Below are positions 7,194 through 14,551 of a stretch of DNA of 50,088 bases, piece after piece. Below the pieces are notes generated by a model. That model was not told where the DNA came from. It made no database searches and saw only the letters and a program-made list of their open reading frames with translations. Positions within the stretch are counted from its first letter, which is position 1. Every line of letters begins with the position of its first letter. The stretch spans positions 1-50,088 of IMG/VR virus record IMGVR_UViG_3300025294_000254, one strand, 5' to 3'. Made by a program: the position numbers and the translations under genes. The stretch is from a virus.

Positions 7194-7607
7194 ATGAAAG
7201 ACGCTCTGAAAGTCATCGCGGCGGTACTCGCCGCCATCATCGTCATCGCCTTGATCGGCTGGGGATCCTGGGCGATCAGCGTCGCCCTATCCGGCCCGAA
7301 GGGCCAAGGCGACGCGATCAAGCAGAAGAACTCAGCGGAGAACTGGACCGCGAAACAGGCCGAATTCGAGCGCCTCTACGAGGGCATCCAGACGCAGGAC
7401 AAGCGCGTGGCCGTCGCCAAGGAAGCCCTCACCCTTGACCCGAAGGACAAGACCAGCCAGCAAACCTTGCAAGGCGTGACGAGCGCCTGCCTGGGCCTCG
7501 TCGGAGAGTACAACGCACTCTCCAATGAGTTCCTCGCCGCGGACTTCAAGGACGCCCGGCTGCCGTACAAGATCGACACCACCGACCCCGCATTCGACTG
7601 CAAGTAA
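7194..7607 (+). CDS. Membrane-anchored hypothetical protein
   Basis: 137 aa, RBS AAGGAG. A single N-terminal membrane span (residues ~6-32, VIAAVLAAIIVIALIGWGSW) then an extracytoplasmic, helical lysine/glutamate domain (NWTAKQAEFERLYEGIQTQD). Two cysteines (SACLGLV and the final DCK) could form a disulfide outside the cell. It pairs with the lipoprotein at 7617, so the two may act together at the envelope during infection or lysogeny. Confidence 0.75.
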   Translation: MKDALKVIAAVLAAIIVIALIGWGSWAISVALSGPKGQGDAIKQKNSAENWTAKQAEFERLYEGIQTQDKRVAVAKEALTLDPKDKTSQQTLQGVTSACLGLVGEYNALSNEFLAADFKDARLPYKIDTTDPAFDCK

Positions 7608-7616
7608 GGAACCACC

Positions 7617-8087
7617 ATGAAGAACAAGATCATTGCCGCCGCACTCGTCGGACTCCTTGGCCTCGGCGCCCTGACCGCCTGCACCAACTCCCCGACCTCA
7701 GGTGAGCAGCGCAAGGAAGCTCAGAAGTCCTCCCAGTCCTCCGGAGAGTCCCTGGAGATCAAGAACCTCAAGAAGAAAAAGCAGCGCGAGGAAAACCCGT
7801 CCATTCTCCGCTACGTCTACCTCATGAACTATGGGCAGATCGTCGGCTATTACGTGGCCAAGGGCAAGATCAGCTCGAGCGGCTCCCAGATCGGTCCCGA
7901 ATCCGAACTGGTCTACCAGTGGAGCGAAGGCTTCGTCATGGACTCCGCCAAGGATGACGGCAGCTACGGCGACGGCGATCCGGGGATCTTCTTCTACACT
8001 GCCGACGACGTCATGGTGGAAACCAGCCTCGACTACGTCGTTTCGGATCAGCCCCTCGCGATCGACGTTCCCCGCCTGCTCAAGTAA
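7617..8087 (+). CDS. Secreted lipoprotein
   Basis: 156 aa, RBS AAGGA. A lipoprotein signal peptide with lipobox LTAC (Cys22), then a charged Ser/Lys/Glu linker and a ~100-aa domain starting RYVYLMNYGQIVGYYVAKGK that looks beta-rich. Several early phage lipoproteins block infection by other phages or alter the cell surface, so superinfection exclusion is a reasonable guess for this unit and its membrane neighbour. Ends just before the terminator at 8101. Confidence 0.8.
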   Translation: MKNKIIAAALVGLLGLGALTACTNSPTSGEQRKEAQKSSQSSGESLEIKNLKKKKQREENPSILRYVYLMNYGQIVGYYVAKGKISSSGSQIGPESELVYQWSEGFVMDSAKDDGSYGDGDPGIFFYTADDVMVETSLDYVVSDQPLAIDVPRLLK

Positions 8088-8100
8088 CAGCCCCACCCCG

Positions 8101-8124
8101 AAGCCGCCAGCGAGCGGCTTTTTT
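8101..8124 (+). terminator. Intrinsic terminator
   Basis: aagccgc / gcggctt stem (7 bp) with loop cagcga and a run of six T, followed by CATGCCC as at 4984 and 24459. It closes the envelope-protein pair. Confidence 0.8.
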
Positions 8125-8203
8125 CATGCCCCGCGGCGCCCGGCCACTCCCACAAGCCGGGCGCCGCTGCTTCACCCCTACCCCGCCGCAGAAAGGGCAA
8201 TCC

Positions 8204-8827
8204 ATGGGATACGACATGAGCATCAAGGGCGAACTGCCCGAACCCGACGCCGAAGGCTTGGCCACCCTCAAGGAAGCCAGCGATAGCGCCGCCGCCGAAG
8301 CCACTCGAGTTCGAACGGAACTCATCAGAAAGGGCGTAACAGGCTTCATGAAGGTGCCCGAATACGAGGCCGCCGAAGCCGCCTACGAAGCTGCCTTCAA
8401 CGCCTGGCGCGCGGTCAAGAGCCCGGACTATTTCCGCCTGAACAACAACGGCATGTTCAGGTACCTCGACGCAATGCTCAACCTGGGCATGGCTCACGAG
8501 TCCCGTTCGCCGGTAACCGGTGACGACTGGGGGACCCTGCCGGACTATGACGACGGCGTGTCGGCCTACTACGAAGCCTTGGACAAGCTCACAGGCCAGC
8601 ACCCCGGCGACAACCCCACAATTCCGACCTTCAAGTTCGGCAGCAACGACGGCTGGTGGGTAACCCCGGACGAATGCCATGCCGCCGTCGCCCGGTGGGA
8701 CGAGATCAACATCGCCGACGTCAACCTCGCCGAGGAAACCGCGTCGATCATCGCCACCGACTACTGGGGCAAATGGATCGACTATCTGCGCCTCGCCGCC
8801 GAACACGACGGCTTCCGCGTCCACTAA
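8204..8827 (+). CDS. Hypothetical early protein
   Basis: 207 aa from ATG 8204 behind GAAAGGG; the frame is open further upstream to 8126 but that part is out of place. Begins MGYDMSIKGELPEPD and is rich in aromatic/acidic residues (NNNGMFRYLDAMLNLGMA, FKFGSNDGWWVTPDECHAA). This resembles a widespread phage/plasmid protein type in actinobacteria of unknown function. Soluble, mixed alpha/beta. Confidence 0.8.
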   Translation: MGYDMSIKGELPEPDAEGLATLKEASDSAAAEATRVRTELIRKGVTGFMKVPEYEAAEAAYEAAFNAWRAVKSPDYFRLNNNGMFRYLDAMLNLGMAHESRSPVTGDDWGTLPDYDDGVSAYYEALDKLTGQHPGDNPTIPTFKFGSNDGWWVTPDECHAAVARWDEINIADVNLAEETASIIATDYWGKWIDYLRLAAEHDGFRVH

Positions 8828-8898
8828 CCACTTCCCTTGCTGGCCGGGCGGAGACCTCCCACATCGCCCGGCCAGCCAATCCTCCGAAAGGATCCTCT

Positions 8899-9192
8899 TT
8901 GCCTAACCACGCCAACGAAATCCAGACCCGTGACGGCGTCGCCGTCGTCCTCTACGGCAAGAAGCCCTGCGTGCAATGCGACGCGACGGAACGGAAGTTC
9001 CGGAAGCACAACGTCCACTTCACCAAGGTCGACGTCACCGAGGACCCGACGGCCCTGGAGTTCATCAAGAAGCTCGGCCACCAGCAAGCCCCCGTGGTCT
9101 ACGTGTCCGCCATCGACGGCGACGTTCACTGGTCCGGCTACGACGTCGACCAGATCGCGCTCCACATCACGGAAAGGCCCGATGCGGCATGA
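8899..9192 (+). CDS. nrdH: NrdH-like glutaredoxin/thioredoxin-fold protein
   Basis: 97 aa from TTG 8899 behind GAAAGGA. Residues ~14-28 hold VVLYGKKPCVQCDATERKF: a thioredoxin-fold redox motif CVQC typical of NrdH, followed by VHFTKVDVTEDPTALEFIKK and the cis-proline APVVYV. NrdH normally feeds electrons to class Ib ribonucleotide reductase, so here it may raise dNTP supply via the host enzyme; no nrdE/F in the window. ATGA-coupled to the next gene. Confidence 0.88.
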   Translation: MPNHANEIQTRDGVAVVLYGKKPCVQCDATERKFRKHNVHFTKVDVTEDPTALEFIKKLGHQQAPVVYVSAIDGDVHWSGYDVDQIALHITERPDAA

Positions 9193-9704
9193 GCACGACC
9201 ATTTACCTTGACGTCGACGGCGTGCTCAATGCCATCACTTCCCGGCCGCCGTCGGAGAAACTCACCGGCTGGACACAGTGGGACGCCCGGCGCGTCAACA
9301 GCTGGCCCATCATGTTCTCGACCGAACTGATCGCCGCACTCAATGAACTCGCGGCGCGCCCGGACGTGAGCTTCAAATGGCTTACGACCTGGCAGGCTGC
9401 CGCGGCAACCCAACTCTCCCCCGCGCTCGAGCTTGAGGGGCAGGAATGGGAAGCTCTCGAGGGAGATCTCCACCGATGGGGCGGCCGAGACTGGTGGAAG
9501 CTGCGGGCCATCCGCGACGACGCCACACCCAAAGAGGGCGAGCGATTCGTGTGGATCGACGACGACATTTCCGGCGAGCGCCCCGCGATCGAATGGGCAC
9601 AGAGCCGCCCCGACGTGCTTGCCATCAGCCCCAGCCAAGCGCTCGGGCTTACCCGGGACGATCTGGACAGCCTCACAGCATTCATTGACCAGGCGGCCGG
9701 GTGA
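9189..9704 (+). CDS. HAD-superfamily-like protein
   Basis: 171 aa from ATG 9189 (ATGA). IYLDVDGVLNAI at the N-terminus is HAD motif I (nucleophile D8, second Asp D10). KWLTTWQ supplies motif II (Thr), and RFVWIDDDISGE near residue 120 supplies motif IV acids. These features suggest a phosphatase or nucleotidase. Next to NrdH, a role in nucleotide metabolism is plausible. Larger upstream ORF frames overlapping this gene are not real starts. Confidence 0.85.
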   Translation: MSTTIYLDVDGVLNAITSRPPSEKLTGWTQWDARRVNSWPIMFSTELIAALNELAARPDVSFKWLTTWQAAAATQLSPALELEGQEWEALEGDLHRWGGRDWWKLRAIRDDATPKEGERFVWIDDDISGERPAIEWAQSRPDVLAISPSQALGLTRDDLDSLTAFIDQAAG

Positions 9705-9910
9705 GTGTCCACGACGATCCTTGCTGCTTCGTATGCAAGGGCGTCCACGGGATCTGCCTGACCCGCGGCGCCTGCGAGCACCACGTGGCCGCCCGCCGCC
9801 GGCAGGACGCCGACGACCGGGCCCGGCGCCTCTACCGAGACCCAACCGGTGATGCCGCCGTCGCGCGCGCAATGCGCGCCACCAAACCATCCACAAAGGC
9901 CCCTCGATAG
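9701..9910 (+). CDS. 69-aa Cys/His-rich small protein with stop in terminator loop
   Basis: GTG 9701 overlaps the HAD stop. N-terminal CCFVCKGVHGICLTRGACEH has four or more Cys plus His, likely one zinc site, followed by a basic helical half. The gene at 23536 has the same pattern (SCCWTPHGVCARRGACQCH), so they are paralogues. The last codons CCT CGA TAG form the loop of the terminator at 9898-9920. Confidence 0.65.
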   Translation: MSVHDDPCCFVCKGVHGICLTRGACEHHVAARRRQDADDRARRLYRDPTGDAAVARAMRATKPSTKAPR

Positions 9911-9920
9911 GGGCCTTTTT
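9898..9920 (+). terminator. Intrinsic terminator
   Basis: ggcccc / ggggcc stem with a 6-base loop tcgata, then TTTTT. The loop contains the stop codon TAG of the small gene at 9701, as in the terminator at 4962. Confidence 0.75.
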
Positions 9921-9938
9921 CGTACCCAAAGGAGAGCA

Positions 9939-12464
9939 ATGAGTGACTACCTCGACTTCCTCAGGGCCAAAGCTGACTTCGAGAAGACCTACGAGCAGCC
10001 GGTTCCAGCGACGGCCGTTAATCCCATCCTGAAGGACCACCAGGCGGCGATCGTACGCTGGGCGGTCGAGGGCGGCCGGCGCGCGATCTTCGCCGCGTTC
10101 GGGCTGGGCAAGTCCATGATGCAGCTGGAAACCTTGCGGCTCACCACCGCGCACGCCGGCGGCGCGTCCCTGATTGTCGCGCCGCTCGGCGTCCGCGGCG
10201 AGTTCATCCACGACGGCCGGAAGCTCGGCATCGACGTGAAGTTCATCCGCAGCGTCAAGGACATGGCTTTCCACGGCGGCGGCCAGTACGTCACCAACTA
10301 CGAGTCCGTCCGGGACGGGAAGTTGGACGTCGACGTCTTCACGGCGGTGTCGCTGGATGAGGCCGGGATCCTGCGCAGCTTCGGGTCCAAGACCTACCAG
10401 ACGTTCCTGCAGCTGTTCCACAAGGTGCCGTACCGGTTTGTGGCCACCGCGACACCGTCCCCGAACCGGTACAAGGAACTCATCCACTACGCCGGGTTCC
10501 TAGGCGTCATGGACACCGGCCAGGCCCTCACCCGGTTCTTCCAGCGGGACTCCACGAAGGCGAACAACCTGACCCTGTACCCGCACAAGCGGGACGAGTT
10601 CTTCATGTGGCTGAACTCGTGGTCGATCTTCCTTCAGAAGCCATCCGACCTCGGCTTCTCCGATGAAGGCTACGACCTGCCGCCGCTGGCCGTGGAATGG
10701 CACTCGGTTCCCGTGGACCACTCCACCGCCGAAGTCGACCGGGACGGGCAAGCGCGCCTGTTCCGCGGCGGCGTGAAGGACCTCAAGTCCGCTGCCCGGG
10801 AGAAACGCGACAGCCTCGCCGCCCGCATCGAAAAGGTCATGAACCTCGTCCGGGAGCACAGGGAAGCGGACGGCTCACAGCTGATCCTCTGGTGCGACCT
10901 GAACGACGAACAAACCGCGCTCGAGCGGGCGCTGGCCGCCGAGGGCGTCACCTACAGCTCCGTTCACGCGTCCCTCGACCCCGACGAAGCAGAGGACCGC
11001 ATCGACGCCTGGCGCGACCGGGAAACGTGGGCGCTCATAGGCAAGCCGGTGCAGCTGGGCCAGGGCCTGAACTTCCAGCAGGCCTACACCGCGATCTTCG
11101 TCGGCGTGACCTTCAAGTTCAACGACACCTTCCAAGCGTGGCACCGGATCCAACGGTTCGGGCAAACCCACCCGTGCACGATCCACATGGTGCACGCCGA
11201 CTCGGAAACCGAAGTCGTCCAAGCCTTCAAGGACAAATGGGCGCTGCACAAGGAGCTTGCGAACACGATGACCGAAATCATCAAGAAGTACGGCCTGTCC
11301 CGGAACTCCATCACCGACGCCCTCACCCGGTCCCTTGGCGTGGACCGGGTCGAAGCGTCCGGCGAGGGCTGGACCCTGGCGAACAACGACTGCGTGGACG
11401 AAACCACCCACCACATGGCCGAAAACAGCGTGGACCTGATCGTGACCAGCATCCCGTTCGCGAACCACTACGAGTACACGCCCAGCTACAACGACTTCGG
11501 GCACACCGACGACAACGCCCACTTCTGGGCGCAGATGGACTACCTCACCCCGCAGCTGCACCGGATCCTGAAACCCGGCCGCGTGTACGCCTGCCATGTG
11601 AAGGACCGCATCAACTTCGGCAACGTCACCGGCGCCGGCATCCCCACCGTCTCACCGTTCCACGCCGAAGCGCTCTTCCACGGCCTCAAGCACGGCTTCG
11701 ACTACATCGGCATGATCACCGTGATCACCGACGTCGTCCGGGAGAACAACCAGACCTACCGGCTCGGGTACACGGAAATGCGCAAGGACGGCACCAAGAT
11801 GGGCGCCGGGTCCCCCGAGTACATCCTCCTGTTCCACAAGCCGCAGACGGACCGGTCCAAGGGGTACGCCGACGAGCGAGTGACGAAGGAAGCCAAGGAC
11901 TACTCCCTGGCGCGGTGGCAGGTAGATGCTCACGCTTTCTGGCGATCGTCCGGGGAACGGCACCTGGCCCCGGACGAGCTCGCCGCGCTGCCGGCGGATC
12001 AGATGTCGCGGCTCTTCACCGAGCAGACGCTCCGAGAGGTCTACGACTACGAATCCCATGTGAAGGTCGGCGAGCAGCTGCAGGGCCGCGGCTCCCTGCC
12101 AGCCACGTTCATGTCCCTCGCTCCCGGGTCCTGGCACCCGGAAGTGTGGCACGACGTGAACCGGATGCTCACCCTGAACGGCGAGCAGAAGCGCCGCAAC
12201 GTCCAAATGCATGTGTGCCCGCTCCAGTTCGACATCGTCGATCGGCTCATCAGCCGGTACAGCAACCATGGGGACCTTGTGTTCGACCCGTTCGGCGGGC
12301 TTGGCACGGTTCCCCTGCGAGCGCTGAAGCTTGGCCGCCAAGGCCGGGCAAGCGAGCTGAACCCGGATTACTTCCTGGACTCCGTGAAGTACCTCGAAGC
12401 GGAAGAACGGGACCGGGCCATGCCGACGCTGTTCGACCTCGAAGGGCTCGCCCAGGCGTCATGA
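9939..12464 (+). CDS. Helicase-DNA methyltransferase fusion
   Basis: 841 aa, RBS GGAGAGC. N-terminal half: SF2-type helicase with Walker A FGLGKS (~54-59), DEAG (~140), TATPSPN (~170), QLGQGLNF (~370) and QRFGQT (~405), the last like SF2 motif VI. C-terminal half: beta-class amino-methyltransferase with catalytic TSIPF (~503-507, a variant of S/DPPY) before the SAM motif FDPFGGLGT (~782), the permuted order of beta-class N6/N4 enzymes. Similar fusions occur in many phages; the helicase may move on DNA to guide methylation. No nuclease domain seen, so it is a modifier rather than a restriction enzyme. Probably protects phage DNA. Confidence 0.9.
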   Translation: MSDYLDFLRAKADFEKTYEQPVPATAVNPILKDHQAAIVRWAVEGGRRAIFAAFGLGKSMMQLETLRLTTAHAGGASLIVAPLGVRGEFIHDGRKLGIDVKFIRSVKDMAFHGGGQYVTNYESVRDGKLDVDVFTAVSLDEAGILRSFGSKTYQTFLQLFHKVPYRFVATATPSPNRYKELIHYAGFLGVMDTGQALTRFFQRDSTKANNLTLYPHKRDEFFMWLNSWSIFLQKPSDLGFSDEGYDLPPLAVEWHSVPVDHSTAEVDRDGQARLFRGGVKDLKSAAREKRDSLAARIEKVMNLVREHREADGSQLILWCDLNDEQTALERALAAEGVTYSSVHASLDPDEAEDRIDAWRDRETWALIGKPVQLGQGLNFQQAYTAIFVGVTFKFNDTFQAWHRIQRFGQTHPCTIHMVHADSETEVVQAFKDKWALHKELANTMTEIIKKYGLSRNSITDALTRSLGVDRVEASGEGWTLANNDCVDETTHHMAENSVDLIVTSIPFANHYEYTPSYNDFGHTDDNAHFWAQMDYLTPQLHRILKPGRVYACHVKDRINFGNVTGAGIPTVSPFHAEALFHGLKHGFDYIGMITVITDVVRENNQTYRLGYTEMRKDGTKMGAGSPEYILLFHKPQTDRSKGYADERVTKEAKDYSLARWQVDAHAFWRSSGERHLAPDELAALPADQMSRLFTEQTLREVYDYESHVKVGEQLQGRGSLPATFMSLAPGSWHPEVWHDVNRMLTLNGEQKRRNVQMHVCPLQFDIVDRLISRYSNHGDLVFDPFGGLGTVPLRALKLGRQGRASELNPDYFLDSVKYLEAEERDRAMPTLFDLEGLAQAS

Positions 12465-12772
12465 CCGGCGGCTACGAGTACGGCGCCTCGCCGGCGGCGG
12501 CACTGAGGCGCGAGGAAGCCAAGCTAGCGGCTCTCGCTGCCGCTGACGCCGCGGCGGAACGGTCTGCTCAGCTCGAAGCCGCCGTTGCCCCGCTTCCCAA
12601 GCACCAGCCGCGGCCGCTGACCCTTCAGGCGGCGGCCCGCATCGACCTGTCGAGCCTTCCGGAACCGACCTGGGGCGGCGCCCTCGGGCTCAAGCTCGCC
12701 GCCGCAGAGATCTCCGACTGGGGCCACCGAAACCCAAACCATCCTCTATTGAAAGAGAGCACAGACTCATGA
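12461..12772 (+). CDS. Hypothetical Ala-rich protein
   Basis: 103 aa, ATGA-coupled to the methyltransferase. Helical Ala/Glu-rich front (LRREEAKLAALAAADAAAER) and a Pro/Leu-rich back with DLSSLPEPTWGGALGLKLAA. No recognisable family. Coupled to the sliding clamp gene by overlap at 12769, so it may be a replication accessory, but only the context suggests that. Confidence 0.65.
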   Translation: MTGGYEYGASPAAALRREEAKLAALAAADAAAERSAQLEAAVAPLPKHQPRPLTLQAAARIDLSSLPEPTWGGALGLKLAAAEISDWGHRNPNHPLLKESTDS

Positions 12773-13848
12773 AGTTCGCCATCCAAGCCAACGCCCTCGC
12801 CGACGCGGCCGGCTTCGCCCTGAAAGCAGTCAACCCGCGCCCGGCCAACCCGGTCCTGTCCGGGATCTTCATCGAAGCTGTTCCCGGTGCGCTGCGCATC
12901 AGCGGCTTCGACTACGAAAAGTCCTCACGTACGCAGGTCGCGGCCGAGGTCGAAGCTAACGGCCACGCACTACTTTCTGGCAAGATCTTCACCCAAATCA
13001 TCCAGAAGCTCGGCAGGAAGGTCGTCACAGTCTCGGTGGACGGCGCGGTCGCCACCATCTCCGCAGGATCCGCGGTCTTCCGGATTGGCACCATGCCCGC
13101 GCAAGATTTCCCGGCCATGCCCGGCCTGCCCGAACCGGCCGGAACGGTGGACGGCAACGTTCTGGCCGCAGCCGTCGCGCAGGTCATCGGCGCAGCGGCC
13201 ACAGACGAAAGCCTCCCAGTCCTGACCGGAGTGAAGATCGTCAGCGACGGAGCCAACCTCGTCCTGCTGACTACTGACCGCTACCGGCTGGCCGAGGTCA
13301 ACGTTCCTTGGCAGCCTGCCGGGCCGCCCATCGAGGTCCTGGTTCGGGGGAAGTGGCTCAACGACGCCGTGAAGGACCTCGCCGGCGAAACCCAGGTCCT
13401 CACCGCCGACTCCATTTTCGGGCTCCGCTCCGGGAACCGGGCAACCACGGCCGTGACCATGGACCAGGACTTCCCGAAGATCCGCTCGCTGTTCCCGGAA
13501 TCCACTGACACGGACGTCACCGTCGATCGGGCCGAGCTCGCCGAGGTTATCTCTCGGGTGAGCCTCGTCGCGGAGAAGACCACGCCGGTGAGGTTCAGGG
13601 CGTCCGGCTCCCAGCTCACGATCGACGCCGGAACGGGCGAGGGCGCCACCGGAGAGGAGTCCATCCCGTGCGACCTCGATGGCACGGACGTCGTCGCCGC
13701 ATTCAACCCGGGTTACCTCGCATGGTCCCTCGCGGCAACGCCGTCCGAGCAGGTCACCTTCGGCTTCCAGGCGAACCGCGGCAAGCCCGCTTTGGTGACC
13801 GGGCACGATGGCCTTTCTCACTTGCTCATGCCGGTGAGGCTCCCGTGA
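12769..13848 (+). CDS. dnaN: DNA polymerase III beta clamp (sliding clamp)
   Basis: 359 aa, matching the length of bacterial clamps (about 360-390). MKFAIQANALADAAGFALKA starts domain 1; VLSGIFIE, LLTTDRYRLAEVNVPW (the classic TDxxRL segment) and the C-terminal LLMPVRLP are signature beta-clamp strands. It keeps a polymerase on DNA. The window has no phage polymerase, so it would work with the host's or one outside the window. Phage-encoded clamps of this kind may also hijack host replication or repair factors. Confidence 0.93.
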   Translation: MKFAIQANALADAAGFALKAVNPRPANPVLSGIFIEAVPGALRISGFDYEKSSRTQVAAEVEANGHALLSGKIFTQIIQKLGRKVVTVSVDGAVATISAGSAVFRIGTMPAQDFPAMPGLPEPAGTVDGNVLAAAVAQVIGAAATDESLPVLTGVKIVSDGANLVLLTTDRYRLAEVNVPWQPAGPPIEVLVRGKWLNDAVKDLAGETQVLTADSIFGLRSGNRATTAVTMDQDFPKIRSLFPESTDTDVTVDRAELAEVISRVSLVAEKTTPVRFRASGSQLTIDAGTGEGATGEESIPCDLDGTDVVAAFNPGYLAWSLAATPSEQVTFGFQANRGKPALVTGHDGLSHLLMPVRLP

Positions 13849-14138
13849 GCGCCGCGACCAAAAACGCGAGCGCCACTGCCAAGAGGAAGCGGCGCAAACC
13901 GGTCTTCCACAGCCTCACAGTTGACGTCGATATCGACGAATCGGTCCTCGAAGACAACGGCTACCACCACGAGGACGATTGCCCAGGCGGTCCCGAGCCG
14001 GACGAACCCGAATTCACCCACAACGACAGGGCCGCACTTCAGGACTGGCACGACCGAGCCCATGGGCTGAGCCTGTGGGCCATGTGCCAGGAGGAGCCCT
14101 GCAAGCTGCTCAGCGACGACTTCAGGGGCACCCCATGA
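13845..14138 (+). CDS. Hypothetical protein
   Basis: 97 aa, GTGA-coupled to the clamp. Basic N-terminus (ATAKRKRRKPVFHS), acidic middle (VDVDIDESVLEDNGYHHEDD) with two His, then LQDWHDRAHGLSLWAMCQEE. Not recognised. Part of the tightly coupled clamp-methyltransferase sub-operon. Confidence 0.65.
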   Translation: MSAATKNASATAKRKRRKPVFHSLTVDVDIDESVLEDNGYHHEDDCPGGPEPDEPEFTHNDRAALQDWHDRAHGLSLWAMCQEEPCKLLSDDFRGTP

Positions 14139-14551
14139 GCGACGAACCAATGCTGCCGGGCGAATGGCCGGAGCCGGTCCTGACGTGTGACCTGATCATT
14201 GCGCGCGAACTCACTGACGCCCTCAGCCAATTCGAGTTCTGGGCCCATGCCATGGACGAGAGCCGGAAGTTCGAGGTTGGAGACAAGTCCGCGCCAGCCA
14301 TGGCCGCCAAGTACAAGTCCCTCATGCATTTGCAGTCGTACATTGCGGCGGCGGCGATCGCCGATCTGCTCCGGACCATCCAGGGCATGGCACCCGGGCT
14401 GGCCGACGAGATCGCACGCCAATTCATGTGGACGCACGAGTCGGGCGAATCCGGCGAACTGCTCTGGGAATGGGCCGTCGAGCGCGGCCTCGATCCCGAA
14501 GAAATCATCGAAGACGTCAAGCACAAGCTGGCGCAGGAAGAGACCTCATGA
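14135..14551 (+). CDS. Hypothetical helical protein
   Basis: 138 aa, ATGA-coupled on both sides. Mostly alpha-helical: LIIARELTDALSQFEFWAHA, KYKSLMHLQSYIAAAAIADL and a Trp/Glu-rich C-terminal helix (SGELLWEWAVERGLDPEEI). No family I can name. Directly precedes the C5 methyltransferase. Confidence 0.65.
   Translation: MSDEPMLPGEWPEPVLTCDLIIARELTDALSQFEFWAHAMDESRKFEVGDKSAPAMAAKYKSLMHLQSYIAAAAIADLLRTIQGMAPGLADEIARQFMWTHESGESGELLWEWAVERGLDPEEIIEDVKHKLAQEETS

Noticed and set aside
9939-12464. Restriction-modification enzyme
   Set aside because: No nuclease motif is seen in the protein; helicase and methyltransferase parts account for its length.
10697-12772. 691-aa rightward frame inside the helicase-methyltransferase gene
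   Set aside because: Arg/Pro/Ala/His-rich shadow. Only its last ~103 codons (from 12461) are a real gene.
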